From Ignelater luminosus (taxonomy: Eukaryota > Arthropoda > Insecta > Coleoptera > Elateridae), in the NCBI GenBank assembly GCA_011009095.1, contig VTPC01000956.1, positions 1 to 64,000 of the forward strand: a stretch of 64,000 bases of DNA, in the 5' to 3' direction. Under the pieces are notes generated by a model that worked only from the letters and a program-made list of their open reading frames with translations, did no database searches and had not been told where the DNA came from. The translations under genes and the position numbers were made by a program. Position 1 is the first letter of the stretch, and every line of letters starts with the position of its first letter. Shown here piece after piece: positions 46,901 through 52,427 of the stretch.

Positions 46901-48585
46901 CATCTACATATAACCTAAATCGAAGACTCATTATATTTACTGTGTTAATGTAACAGTGGTATTACCTATTTCAGAATAAAACGCACTGGCTTTTGGTATT
47001 GAAATAGTACTAATTTATTGCAGAAGTCAGCCCAGGTTTATTCCAAGATGGATAATAATATATTACTTGTTAAAGAGTTACTGAAGCTAAAATTTAAAAA
47101 TGAAAAAGGGAAACAAAGCAAACTTTGCAATTTTCTACACTATCAAGAATACTTACAGTAAAATGCAAACTCAGAGGCAAATATTACATCAATACTATAG
47201 TAACACTGGCTTTGTTTACAGAATTCATACTAATGTTAGTTCTGCTATTCTCATTTGCATTTTGCTGTATCTCATCATGTTTGGGACAAAACTTCTTTCA
47301 AGATTTTTAGATTGATTGAACTATTAACACATTAAACTTCATACGATTTGTATACTTCATTTACATTTTTATAATAAAACTAGTTAGAACACAAATGAAA
47401 CAAAACATGAGGGGGTTTGTAGAAGAGTGTTTATATTTTTATGGGCTATTTACATAAATTGATATTGAAAGTACTTGATAATTAGAACTAAGTTTTGTAT
47501 AAAGCCCTCTCCTTTAAGATATTTATAGTTACAATATTTAATTTCTTCTTTTTGCAATTTTGTAGTGATATAATTAAATAAATATATAGATATGCAAAAT
47601 CACTAAATTGAGATCAGAAATACATAATTTCTCAAAATATAATGCTTTTAATTTTTCTTCTGGTACTGGAGGCTGAAAGCATTATTATCATTTTCAACAG
47701 GATATTTAATAGTGAAATTGTCAGTGGGGTTTCTACAATAAGGGGCATCAGGCAAGTGTTCATTTATTTGAAATGTTACCTTGTATTTATTTAGATGTCC
47801 ATTTACGTCACTAAAAAGAAAAAGTAAAAAATAGAATAATTGAAATCATCATTGTAGTTTTAAATTGGAGAATATGCACAGTTTTTGTTATACATTTTCA
47901 ATTATCTGACCTTCAAATTATTTTTTTGCAATGTTGGTAAGATGGCACAAAATTTTATTTCATAATTTTATTTAGCATTTTTGACAGTCCGACTTACAAT
48001 TTAAAATTTTAAATTTTAAGCTGAAAATCTATATTAAGTGTTTGAAAATAAAAATTTCTGCATTATAACTAACTCAAAACAATTAGACAAGATCTTTTTG
48101 AAAAGAAAAATGAAAAGCAATTTAAAAAGAAATTTGACACTACAGTAGCATAACCTTATAGAATTGTACAACTTGACAATTTAAATATGATAGTAGCAAC
48201 ATAGAGATGGCAATACATGAACACAAAAACAGCTGGTGGAAGAGGACATCACACCAATCACAATAGCATTTGCAGTCACATAACTTTTTTAAATTAACAA
48301 ACTTTATCTTTCCCTATTTTTAGAATACTCTTTTTACTTAAATTCGTGCATATTCCCCATTACATAATCTAGGATTTTTCAGACTTACTTTTCACAAAAG
48401 TCACCCAGTAGGTCTTCACATTTGACGTTATAAAATTCTAAACCGTCAGTATTCCAATTATCTTCTTCGCGCACACGCCTGATAAACTCGAGTATATTAC
48501 GCAAATCACTTTGCAGATACACCAGTTTCTGGAAAGTCTCATCTAAATTAATTGAAAGGCTGAAATCTCTGTATTTTTGCATCAC
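11290..48585 (-). CDS. Giant multi-exon coiled-coil protein (about 1,396 residues), family not recognised
   Basis: I assembled 25 exons by GT..AG signals and frame: 48389-48585, 47780-47810, 46746-46796, 46367-46549, 39905-39973, 39226-39834, 39041-39151, 38803-38847, 38570-38665, 38361-38510, 38269-38307, 38093-38206, 37904-38032, 37797-37850, 37612-37740, 33601-33663, 27434-27529, 26615-26698, 26415-26555, 26156-26290, 20174-20707, 19767-20114, 19092-19507, 14025-14235 and 11290-11445. The product is mostly heptad-rich coiled coil. It is broken by a Ser/Pro-rich, Cys-bearing segment (39226-39834) and a Cys-rich, Ser/Thr/Asn-rich tail (14025-14235). No kinesin, CAP-Gly, GRIP or transmembrane domain is seen. 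Overall make-up resembles centrosomal or Golgi coiled-coil proteins, which is inference only. The first exon may start at ATG 48582 or continue an upstream exon, because it begins right after an acceptor. More small exons may be hidden in the long introns. The part above 44.6 kb could be a separate gene. Confidence 0.7.
11770..11937. mobile_element. hAT-type MITE with 8-bp target duplication
   Basis: The ends read CAGCCACGTAGCCAGGGG and, inverted, CTGGCCTGTAGCTAG. It is flanked by the direct repeat GTTCAGAA at 11762-11769 and 11938-11945 (the match extends to about 10 bp). It contains a C-rich tract. The 8-bp duplication and CAGxxxxGTAGC ends place it with hAT MITEs. It lies in an intron of the coiled-coil gene. 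Confidence 0.75.
12747..13518. mobile_element. MITE with about 180-bp terminal inverted repeats (CCGGGTGTTC ends)
   Basis: The left arm (about 12747-12927) and right arm (about 13350-13518) are inverse copies, starting CCGGGTGTTCTATTTAACTT and reaching GAAATTTCAAATGGGA. A TA dinucleotide flanks both ends (12745-12746, 13519-13520). There is no coding content. TA target use and end sequence suggest mobilisation by an IS630/Tc1-mariner-type transposase. It is intronic. Confidence 0.8.
13618..13887. mobile_element. Small MITE with about 32-bp perfect TIRs
   Basis: CAGATTAAATAAAGGTCAGA at 13621 continues to TATTTCACT and is repeated inverted at 13857-13885. The middle holds a (CT)n tract at 13676-13692. 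No clear target duplication was identified. The near-identity of the arms suggests a fairly young insertion. It is intronic. Confidence 0.7.
14025..14235 (-). CDS. Penultimate exon: cysteine-rich motif plus Ser/Thr/Asn-rich linker
   Basis: It reads YLQSKCACCLKGTCKRQRGG followed by CQATQSQTT and a Ser/Asn-rich stretch, ending NNFDWYVYE before a GTAAGT donor. Five cysteines spaced C-x-C-C-x4-C-x6-C near basic residues could bind metal; this is inference. The exon joins 19092 in frame across a 4.9 kb intron full of repeats, and 11445 in phase 0. Confidence 0.65.
14534..15280. mobile_element. MITE with about 120-bp TIRs carrying two terminal motifs per arm
   Basis: The left end is GAGGGTGTTTCATTAAT and the right end, inverted, is CAGGGTGTTTCATTAAT. 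TA lies outside at 14532-14533 and 15281-15282. About 108 bp inside each arm sits another outward-facing CAGGGTGTTTTAT, also preceded by TA (14641 and about 15172). The object is therefore either one element with doubled ends or one element inserted in another. It has no coding content. Confidence 0.75.
14972..15029. repeat. Tiny hAT-like MITE inside the previous element
   Basis: CAGTGGCGTAGAATTTGG and, inverted, CAGAGGCGTACGATAGGGG bound a segment of only about 58 bp. CAGNGGCGTA ends are common in insect hAT MITEs. No target duplication was seen, so the call is tentative. Confidence 0.35.
15763..17004 (-). mobile_element. Degenerate Tc1/mariner-type transposon (about 1.24 kb) with TIRs
   Basis: The TIRs are AGGTATGGGACAAAAGTAAA at the left and, inverted, AGGTATGGAACGAAAGTAAA at the right. 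TA lies at 15761-15762 and 17005-17006. Minus-strand transposase remains fill the middle. Near 16940-16660 is the N-terminal DNA-binding part (SKQEQVYEILRWVDKKQVKQ, then GKKIGHPPKLE). Near 16000-16100 is a C-terminal block resembling the PxNxPxxxPIENFWG region, in broken frames. Many stops and shifts show it is dead. It resembles Tc1/mariner groups that carry the NPPN..RPIE motif; the exact clade is not resolved. Confidence 0.7.
17168..17882 (-). pseudogene. LINE reverse-transcriptase fragment, split by a MITE
   Basis: The minus strand at 17882-17625 reads SNQAIAFLNIFSKIFKRTLA, then DKLKKLMSTFYILSEFQ, matching the NYRPIxLLxxFSKIFERxLxxRL and LxxxQxGFR blocks of non-LTR reverse transcriptases. 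At 17350-17260 it continues with VGLDCKHAFKKFADILVHK, like the DLxKAFDxVDHxILLxKL block. The catalytic aspartate block (YADD) is not present, so this is a 5' and 3' truncated piece. The two halves are separated by a 287-bp MITE. Confidence 0.65.
17338..17624. mobile_element. MITE (about 287 bp) inserted in the LINE fragment
   Basis: The ends are AACCGACCGGCAAAAAAAAT and, inverted, AACTGACCGGCAAAAAAAAC, with TA on both flanks (17336-17337, 17625-17626). It interrupts the reverse-transcriptase reading, so it is younger than the LINE copy. Confidence 0.7.
17883..19091. other. Intronic sequence, possible LINE remnant, no exon seen
   Basis: This is the rest of the long intron before exon 19092-19507. 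Some stretches (18270-18720) are less AT-rich and may be older parts of the neighbouring LINE, but no domain could be read. Confidence 0.3.
19092..20707 (-). CDS. Large coiled-coil exons of the long gene
   Basis: Three exons: 20174-20707 (178 residues, GDSNEIQNMLKKANEELQHQ...), 19767-20114 (116 residues, IQELNEKLTRTENNYQNLHE...) and 19092-19507 (NEMLTSQIAQLQNTTVISEE... to KLKQHNA). They form one nearly unbroken coiled coil of about 430 residues, rich in Glu, Lys, Gln and Leu. The last exon ends inside a codon (phase 2), the first departure from phase 0 in the downstream half of the gene, and joins 14235. These are the strongest coding signals in the window. Confidence 0.8.
20815..20837. repeat. 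(TA)n microsatellite
   Basis: A run of TA dinucleotides about 23 bp long just upstream of exon 20174-20707. Confidence 0.85.
20838..22456. other. Intron with weak repeats only
   Basis: Apart from the outer-repeat copy at 21246-21312, nothing recognised. The short open frames here are chance. Confidence 0.3.
21246..21312. repeat. Copy of the outer repeat that flanks the tRNA-like palindrome
   Basis: TTAATAAAGGATGAAAAACA and the following bases to AGTTTGTT match 37258-37322, one outer arm of the tRNA-like element, at roughly 80-85% by eye. No tRNA-like part is seen nearby, so this is a solo or truncated copy. Confidence 0.55.
22457..22958. mobile_element. MITE of about 500 bp with TA target duplication
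   Basis: The left end AAGGTAGTTTTACACTATAC and the right end, inverted, AAGCCGTTTTACATTATACT share about 28 bp with a T-run. TA lies on both flanks (22455-22456, 22959-22960). It has no coding content and lies in the 5.4 kb intron. Confidence 0.65.
22959..25426. other. AT-rich intron without recognised exons
   Basis: Includes a short (CA)n run near 23758-23771. No transposase, exon or RNA gene was found. Confidence 0.3.
25427..25955. repeat. Long inverted repeat (arms about 130 bp) with CACTCTGTA-type motifs
   Basis: The left arm from about 25418 (AAATGAAACACTGTATATTA, then TTGGATAATTAGG) is repeated inverted at 25842-25962 (CTAATTATCCAATAAAATAC, then AGAGTGTTCCATTTAAAA). The arms include ATTGACCAATAAAT. 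It is related by end motif to the CAGGGTGTTCC group, but the motif points outward here, so the true limits are unclear. Confidence 0.6.
26156..27529 (-). CDS. Exon block of the coiled-coil gene (four exons)
   Basis: Exons are 27434-27529 (ISQQRQTILNLQEALITSKH...), 26615-26698 (INNYIQYINHLQNLYTLLEN...), 26415-26555 (ANNLSGLVEYLRDINIDLEV...) and 26156-26290 (ECTCGLKNEVLKLQSEKQQL...). All are phase 0. The first ends at a strong GTGAGT donor, but the reading also continues open past it to a stop at 27349-27347. The middle two exons look helical and more globular, with LLKYQQMYKSFE at the end of the third. The fourth opens with a CTC pair followed by classic heptads. Confidence 0.65.
27347..27433 (-). 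CDS. Possible read-through tail: alternative short C-terminus
   Basis: If the GTGAGT donor at 27433 is not used, translation continues in frame with VSLGWASRWLGSSSTTHKPT for 28 codons to TGA. The composition (Trp-containing, then Ser/Thr-rich) does not look like random AT-rich intron, which suggests a used alternative end by intron retention. No clear AATAAA was found below it, so this is tentative. Confidence 0.35.
   Translation of the reverse strand: MSLGWASRWLGSSSTTHKPTNNKSVHDI
27530..28370. other. AT-rich intron, nothing recognised
   Basis: Start of the 6 kb intron between exons 27434-27529 and 33601-33663; no feature could be read here. Confidence 0.3.
28371..28706. repeat. Inverted repeat, arms about 130 bp
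   Basis: The left arm (28371-28505: AACACAAATGTAAAAACAAA, then CATGGCCTACTTTAGAGATA and CTTGCTTATT) is matched by an inverted right arm (28570-28706: AATAAGCAA, TATCTCTAAAGTATGCCATG, TTTCCACATTTG). There is a short spacer. Probably a foldback MITE. Confidence 0.6.
29770..30180 (-). pseudogene. DDE_3-type transposase C-terminal half, decayed
   Basis: The minus strand reads MWFQNDGAPAHYGVAVHIHL near 30120-30060, then a WIGRGGPVP-like block, LxxYGDTLRKLLTKHQY-like text and NLENLKLR-like helices. This is the order of the second-aspartate and C-terminal regions of IS630-type transposases. Several stops and frame changes occur (for example within the block after GGPVP). The N-terminal half should lie beyond the nested MITE but is barely readable. 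Confidence 0.6.
30183..30608. mobile_element. MITE nested in the transposon at 29361-31028
   Basis: The ends TAGCGTTTTTGATTCACC and, inverted, TAGTGTTTTCGATTCACC frame about 420 bp that are GC-richer than the surroundings and contain several GAGCAC/GTGCTC-like inverted pieces. Target duplication is unclear (TA or 8 bp). It interrupts the transposase reading. Confidence 0.55.
31374..31871. mobile_element. MITE of about 500 bp (CTTTACAxxATAACAAATTT ends)
   Basis: The left end (TAAGTGCCACTTTACACAAT, then AACAAATTT) is repeated inverted at the right end (TTAGCGCCGCTTTACATGAT, then AACAAATTT). Further AACAAATTT motifs in both orientations fill the interior. TA at the edges is compatible with a target duplication. 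Confidence 0.6.
32063..33465. mobile_element. Large palindromic mosaic element (1.4 kb) with four related units
   Basis: The outer arms of about 250-270 bp are nearly identical inverse copies, starting CAGGGTCGCTAAAAAGTATG, with TA at both edges (32061-32062, 33466-33467). A diverged direct copy of the left arm starts at about 32373 (period about 293 bp), and a partial inverted copy lies at about 32990-33200. Each unit contains CGTACGGCCGCCAT and a back-to-back end motif (TGGAACACCCTGTATATGAC). There is no transposase. Probably a MITE grown by repeated insertion or duplication. Confidence 0.75.
33601..33663 (-). CDS. Small coiled-coil exon (21 residues) of the long gene
   Basis: It reads VDLYQNSVNVLEASEERSKI plus E between a TTCAAG acceptor and a GTAGGT donor. 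It is phase 0 on both sides and alone between two very long introns (about 4 and 6 kb) full of repeats. Skipping it would keep the frame. Its call rests on frame, splice signals and heptad-like composition. Confidence 0.55.
33664..34873. other. AT-rich intron, nothing recognised
   Basis: Only chance open frames and simple AT-rich DNA. Confidence 0.3.
34875..35688. repeat. Direct duplication with 516-bp period
   Basis: A segment of about 300-330 bp starting TGAGAAATCACGAAAT at 34875 recurs at 35391 in the same orientation, including ATTGCTGTAAC, GACCTGT, GAAGATAAATTAGTAA and TCTCGGAAACTATAACACAT. The spacer between copies is GC-richer. The first copy has gained a (TA)n run. This is either a tandem array remnant or two copies of a repeat. 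Confidence 0.75.
34944..34983. repeat. (TA)n microsatellite of about 40 bp
   Basis: An uninterrupted alternating A/T run inside the first copy of the 516-bp repeat; absent from the second copy. Confidence 0.9.
35890..36101 (-). repeat. Dispersed repeat family A, minus-strand copy
   Basis: Read on the minus strand it gives AACATCTGGGAATGCAAAGC, then CATAATCACAACGAA, TTGACCATGTTCCCGAAGAG, ATATCAAAAAATGAAGAC and a GACAGACAGGCAGACAGACT-type run. The same order appears at 53423-53690 and 61248-61640 on the plus strand. Confidence 0.7.
36172..36463. repeat. Foldback repeat with about 85-bp arms
   Basis: The left arm (36172-36256, containing TTTTAATGGGTTTTAAGGTC, then TTTAAGAATTAATAAGTAAT and CGTTTATTGTTTTTAAACTT) is matched by the inverted right arm (36381-36463). 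The spacer is about 125 bp of AT-rich DNA. It lies 280 bp from the tRNA-like palindrome and has similar base composition. Confidence 0.7.
36911..36983 (-). ncRNA. tRNA-like sequence A (73 nt), pseudo-tRNA or tRNA-derived element
   Basis: The minus strand folds as a full cloverleaf: acceptor ACCTTGG/CTGCGGT (one mismatch), D stem GCAT/ATGC with loop AGTTGGTTA, anticodon stem CCTTA/TAAGG, T stem GTAGG/CCTAC with loop TTCGAAT, discriminator A. The A box TAGCATAGTTGG and B box GGTTCGAATCC match the pol III consensus. The anticodon loop is TGCGAGA, so the base before the nominal CGA anticodon is G, not the nearly invariant U33. That argues against a working tRNA and for a tRNA-derived transposable unit. 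Confidence 0.6.
37091..37161 (+). ncRNA. tRNA-like sequence B, diverged inverse partner of A
   Basis: It is the same structure as sequence A, on the plus strand, with acceptor ACCTCGG/CTGTGGT, the same D arm (GCAC/ATGC, one mismatch) and B box GGTTCGAATCC. The T stem is two bases short and the anticodon loop is CACAAGA, again without U33. It is more decayed than A. The 5' ends of A and B face each other about 107 bp apart, so any transcription would diverge. Confidence 0.5.
37612..39973 (-). CDS. Central exon cluster of the coiled-coil gene (11 short exons)
   Basis: Eleven exons lie within 2.4 kb with short introns: 39905-39973, 39226-39834, 39041-39151, 38803-38847, 38570-38665, 38361-38510, 38269-38307, 38093-38206, 37904-38032, 37797-37850 and 37612-37740. 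All are multiples of three in phase 0. The large exon 39226-39834 (203 residues) carries a cysteine cluster (CNKCETCTCKK), then a Ser/Pro-rich stretch with repeating SSPIS and SSPIN units, then helix ending HKLKKMYELMAKY. Exon 38803-38847 is a short Cys-bearing piece (ANECDRCKIK). The rest is coiled coil (for example RNQEALNLKQTISELEKAL). The lower edge of exon 39041-39151 is uncertain: a GTGATT donor is preferred, GTATTA at 39097 is possible. Both keep the frame. Confidence 0.7.
38692..38721. repeat. (AAT)n microsatellite
   Basis: A trinucleotide run (AAT/ATA) in the intron between exons 38570-38665 and 38803-38847. Confidence 0.8.
40198..40310. repeat. Foldback repeat around 40250
   Basis: GAATATACTGTATTGACACA, then AAACATATTGTTTC at the left is matched inverted by AATAATATGTTGAGTGTATC, then AATACAGTATATTC at the right. 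A short loop carries GAACACC and GTGTTCC. A hairpin-type MITE relic. Confidence 0.6.
41098..41250. repeat. Foldback repeat with CTCGAG ends
   Basis: AAGACTCGAGAATGGATTTA, then AACACAACACA at the left is repeated inverted near 41214-41250 (CTCGAGTCTGTGTTGTGTTT, then AAATCAGTTCTCAAGTCT). Confidence 0.55.
43571..44021. mobile_element. MITE, copy 1 of a family with TCTCATTTCTATAATTCC ends
   Basis: The left end CCTTATCTCATTTCTATAAT and the right end, inverted, CAGTTTATCTCATTTCTATA are inverse, with TA on both flanks. GGTTTTGTTACCAACACAAC precedes the right arm. A shorter relative lies at 55193-55399. No coding content. Confidence 0.7.
44630..44643 (-). terminator. Tandem AATAAA poly(A) signals after the 44809 stop
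   Basis: Two AATAAA hexamers on the minus strand overlap this span, a sensible distance downstream of the stop codon of the 44809-45462 exon. They support a real transcript end at about 44.6 kb. Confidence 0.5.
44809..45462 (-). CDS. Terminal exon with its own stop: short C-terminal isoform or end of a separate gene
   Basis: The exon begins after a TTTTTAG acceptor with VRANERSKSLSSPPPIIHAV and runs 217 codons to a TAA at 44811-44809 (end KKMEYNN). It is polar and Ser/Lys/Asn-rich, with no coiled coil. It contains a Cys patch (HQCCPYVKDLC) and a predicted basic stretch (DKRQQFKSKLTATRILHEYY). Two AATAAA signals on the minus strand (44630-44635 and 44638-44643) lie about 170 bp past the stop, so transcripts can end here. 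Either the 48.6-44.6 kb part is a separate short gene of about 370 residues, or this is an alternative last exon of the long gene. Phase 0 at both choices allows both readings. I do not recognise the domain. Confidence 0.6.
   Translation of the reverse strand, partial: VRANERSKSLSSPPPIIHAVLTVPENSLHQCCPYVKDLCPLSIKNNISHISPLTKLTDNSELSLNNDKSHKTEINAAKQDNQALIFLNDEIPTRDCLIKEKPTVSFMSRSQKDANDKKLQACTNSPCVILPKPHQSSDKRQQFKSKLTATRILHEYYSSNKQGIGGSVETFNEPSKKNVDIPGHVPVKTFVTNLERNSVEKMLCENEKDIKKMEYNN
46367..48585 (-). CDS. N-terminal exon block of the coiled-coil gene
   Basis: Four exons join in frame. Exon 48389-48585 gives MQKYRDFSLSINLDET, then LVYLQSDLRNILEFI. Exon 47780-47810 gives DVNGHLNKYK. Exon 46746-46796 gives ISQKLKEKNEEIEELKR. 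Exon 46367-46549 starts SMLDMRNALTIEVAEKHD and ends QIKLLNGQ. The first exon looks globular or helical; from the third on it is coiled coil. Donors are GTAAGT-like throughout. After the last exon (phase 0) two acceptors are compatible: 45462 (an exon with a stop) and 39973 (the long form). This is the branch point of the gene model. The real 5' end is not found; the 5' UTR or an earlier exon should lie above 48586. Confidence 0.65.
47866..48358. mobile_element. MITE (about 490 bp) that makes up most of one intron
   Basis: The left end GGAGAATATGCACA and the right end, inverted, GGGGAATATGCACG bound a segment with no coding content. It occupies about 85% of the intron between exons 47780-47810 and 48389-48585. 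Related copies lie at 49152-49400 and 58020-58252, sharing ACATCACACCAATCACAATA, then GCATTTGCAGTCAC (third copy) or the CACATTTTTTTATTATG region (second copy). Confidence 0.6.
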
Positions 48586-48903
48586 CTGTAGTAAAATATT
48601 TTCATGATCAATTGTACATATTAGTTTTTAATTAAGTATTTTTATTTAAAAGTTACCATACAAAATGATTTCTTTTACAGTGTGCAAGAAATTAGGACAT
48701 TTCAGAGCAATAGGAAGAGGCCGTTTACAGGTAAATGGGCGGGATATAGCGGATAAAGAACCAGATTAAATATGTTTACAACAGGTTCATCAAGATTAGA
48801 AAAACCTATTTCAAAGGTATTTGCTTAAATATAGGGTAACAACTATATAGCCTATCTTAACAAGAACTAATTAAAAGCCATTTTAGTCCAGGTGGCGGCT
48901 CCA

Positions 48904-49128
48904 AAAACACGTCATCAAGTTGGAGAAATTTTTATTTTTGCAGTAAAAGTTGACTATCGGTAGATACAAGAAACGTTTATCAGCATCAGTCCCTCTTTTG
49001 AGCTTAATTTTTATTTTACTTAGTTAATGAATAAAACTTTTTTAATTTAGTAGAACTCGATTAATAAAACGTAAAAGATCTGGTCCATCTGCAGTCCAAT
49101 CAAATGCAGGGGTGAATTGTCACTTTTA
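48904..49128 (+). repeat. Dispersed repeat family B, plus copy
   Basis: GTAAAAGTTGACTATCGGTA, then GATACAAGAAACGTTT, TTGAGCTTAATTTTTATTT and TAGTAGAACTCGATTAATAA match the minus strand of 63240-63535 in the same order. The function and full limits of the element are unknown. Confidence 0.65.
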
Positions 49129-49151
49129 CACCATCGAGTTAGAACACCAAA

Positions 49152-49400
49152 TGGAGAATATGCACATTTTTTTATTATGATTTTACAAGAAAATTATTGA
49201 AATTCAAATGATTAAAATGTGCTTGTAAATGGTTTATTTACAATGTTAGTGGTGCTGCTGACACTACAATTTTAACATTTTTGAAATTGGAGGTTGACAA
49301 TTTACAATTTCAAAAACGAACGTTTCATTTTGTAAAAAACAAATGAAAAACAACTAAACAGAAATTTGACATACTGACATAACCTTATACAGCAATGGCA
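49152..49400. repeat. Second copy of the GGAGAATATGCAC element, truncated
   Basis: It starts TGGAGAATATGCACAT and shares internal segments (ACAATTTCAAAAACGAA-like, AGAAATTTGACATACTGACA, then TAACCTTATA) with 47866-48358. No matching right end was found. Confidence 0.5.
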
Positions 49401-51416
49401 ATAGTCGTGTTTTTAAATTGCACCGAATGTTCGAGCAAGGTTATCCCGAACACTGAATATTATGTTCTAAACAAATGTTCGAACAAATAAATTAAAAAAC
49501 GAGTTAGAGTAGCAAATTCCGGTTGACACTTGACAGATGTTTATTTTAGTGTTCGGTATTGGTGGTATTGGCTTTTGTAAATTATTATAAAATTTCAGCA
49601 GCGCAATAAAAATACAATGGAGATTGATAATAATATTATTGCTTTGATAATTGCTGTAAAATTCATTTATTAATCCTTTCTGCATTATTACTAGATACAC
49701 AAAAACCATTGTTGACATGATTATTAAAATCACTGTAAAACGATTTATTTCTACTATATTAATCTTTATTATCTATTTTTGATTGAAAACAAGGATAATC
49801 TGCTACATCTCCCCATAACAGTTAATTATTTTTACAATAATGACATTTACAATGCACAATATCCATTTTATGATATGTGGTTGCACTGCGTTACGAGATG
49901 ACTGCAATTTGCAATTAATCTTAAGGGTTGTATTTAGTAGTTTCAGAGAGAACGCTGCAAACTGAAATTTCCTCAAATTTTGCAAGCAAATACAAACTTT
50001 GTCTTTCACTTTTAAAGTGATATCAATACCTGTAGTTATTTAACTCATCAATAGTTTAATGTTTATGCATCGAAAAATTAGAAATTCATTTTCTAATCAA
50101 AGTTATTAGCATTAATTGACGTAAATTGGCAAGTGATTAACTTCACTATTGGTTAGAAATTGAAAAAAAGGAATGCATAGGCATATTTTGCCTTGTTTGA
50201 GCGTCAGTTACATCAAATCAGAATGTCGTTATCGTTTATGTGTAGACCACAATTTGCATGCAACACAAAATTGAATTATAGAAAATAATTGAATTATAGA
50301 AAACATCAGTAGAACTTAGGCAACCTCTTTTGCAAATACTGCCGGGGGTTAATTTTTACCTGCGTCTTACAGGTCATAAAAGTGTCAATACTACCTTTGT
50401 ATATTTCTTTTGTTATACGTACAAACTAATCCTATTCTTCTTGAACTGAGGCTAAAAGTGAGAAGCCGTTAGTAAGTAGCAATAAATAGTAAATCTTAAA
50501 AATTGACTTGCTAACAAATTTATTTTCTAATGTAGGTGCATGGTAAGTATTTTTATTAGTAGGCACCTGTAATACAGAAATTAGAAGAGGTCTTTATCGT
50601 AGCTATTAATTAGTAATTAATAGCAATTCCAAGTCCAAAAATCAAAATTTGTGTGAAATCTTAGTCAGCAATTGATTATATGATAATAGAAAATGTATTT
50701 TTGTACCTTTTTCTATTGTTCTTTTCATATTTACGGCTCACCTTTGGTAATGCAAAAAAAGGCAATAATTTTCTGAAGTGAGGTCTCAAGTAGCAGCTTG
50801 TACGCAAAAATGATTAATGACAATAATAATATTAAGACTATCGACTATCGCACATGTTTGATACCCTACTTTTCTACCTAAACTGGAAAGCCTCTCTTTA
50901 ATTTTTTGATTGTAGAATTTCAAAATTTTATTGCCATTGTAGTAGCATACTTCACTGCATCTGTTGGCGATTAGCATGCTTGAATACACCCAGCAGGTGA
51001 GAATTTCTGTCTTGAGGTTTGTAATTTTTATTTTCTTTTAGTTACTTATTATTATAAGTATTTAGTTCGTCCTATGAATTCTGCATATTTATAAAATTAT
51101 AAAACAAATAACAACATATCATCTAATAAAATCAATTATATTTAGAAATAAATAAAAATATTAGTAAGTGGATCTCTGTAATAATGTTTTTTGGATTTAG
51201 CCTGGCGAACTAAAAAGTTACAAGCACTAGTTTTAAAAATAAGAACAAAAACTGACCAAAATTAATTAACCAAACAAAATAAAAGATGAATTAGTAAAGA
51301 AATGAAATAGCTCTTTGAATAAATCAGTATTATTATTTTAATTGTAATGAGTCCATTACTACTGACATGCATTAGTATTGTATTTTATTCAAATTTTGAA
51401 CATTCATACCAGTATA
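49401..51416. other. AT-rich region, no gene seen
   Basis: Possible 5' flank of the coiled-coil gene. Includes ACCGAATGTTCGAGCAAGG and GTTCGAACAAA-like repeats near 49420-49490. No exon or element could be supported. Confidence 0.3.
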
Positions 51417-52427
51417 CAGTGTGTACAAGATAAGGACGCACAGCGCGGGGATCTTGGAAACGGTAAGAGATACAGGATCGGTTAAATGGGATGAAAGCTG
51501 GCTATTTATAGGACTTTTTAGTTCGCGTTTGTGAAATTTAGATATCTTAGATAGTTTCTGAGATATTTAAAAAAAAATGCTGATTTCTCGATTTTCGTTT
51601 TTATTTCTTCTTTCATTTATTTGAAGAGATATCGGAAAACTAAAACCACTTTTCGATTGCCACTTTTTGTTTTCTATTAAAATACCCTAACAAAATTTCT
51701 GTAGTACGTTTCGGTTTCGAGTAATCATCATCAACCTCATTTTTCTAAATGGGCGAAATAACAATTAAAAATTGTTTTGAATAGCTCTTGTTGTCACGAT
51801 TCTAATGATGTAAATATGATAGGATTATTTTGATTCTGATTTTTTATGTTGAACCCTGCTGTCATTAACTGTGATAATTGCTGTTCTTCTTCAAAATTTT
51901 GGTTAAGCACACGATTCTTGATGTAACCCCAGAGGAAAGAATCTAATGGTGTTAGATCAGGTAATCGTGCAGGCCAGAGTACTGCTGAATGCATTAACTT
52001 ATAGCATAACAAAACGAAAATAACCCTATCATGTTTACATCGGTAGAATCGTGACAACAAGAGCTATTTAAAACAATTTTTAATTGTTATTCCTCCCATT
52101 TAGAAAAATAAGGTTGATGATGGTTACTCGAAACCGAAACGTTGTACATAAATGTTGTTAGTGTATTTTATAGAGCGCAAAAAGTGAAAACGGAAAAGTG
52201 GTTTTAGTTTTCCGATATCTCTTCAAATAAATGAAAGAAAAAGTAAAAACAAAAATCGAGAAATCAACATATTTTTAAATATTTCAGAAACTATCCAAGA
52301 TATCTAAATTTTGCAAACGCGAACAAAAGGTCCTATACCTAGCCAAGTTTCATCCCATTTAGCCGATCCTGTATCTCTTACCGTTTCCAAGATCCCCACG
52401 TTGTGCATCCTTATCTTGGACACACTG
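51417..52427. mobile_element. IS630/mariner-type element with about 380-bp terminal inverted repeats
   Basis: The arms 51417-51800 and about 52040-52427 are inverse copies, starting CAGTGTGTACAAGATAAGGA / CAGTGTGTCCAAGATAAGGA, with TA on both flanks. They include ATCTCTTACCGTTTCCAAGA and CGAAACGTAC/GTTTCGG blocks. Only about 240 bp of unique centre remain, and these derive from a transposase gene. A deletion derivative of a larger autonomous element is the simplest reading. Confidence 0.8.
51830..52010 (-). pseudogene. C-terminal DDE_3 transposase remnant inside the long-TIR element
   Basis: The minus strand reads VLWPARLPDLTPLDSFLWGY, then IKNRVLNQNFEEEQQL. WPARSPDLTPLDFFLWGYIK is the hallmark around the last catalytic acidic residue of IS630-type insect transposases. 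Everything before it is missing. Confidence 0.75.

Noticed and set aside
11290-48585. Chromokinesin/KIF4 identity, suggested by the C-terminal Cys cluster
   Set aside because: No motor domain in any exon and the Cys spacing does not match the KIF4 tail.
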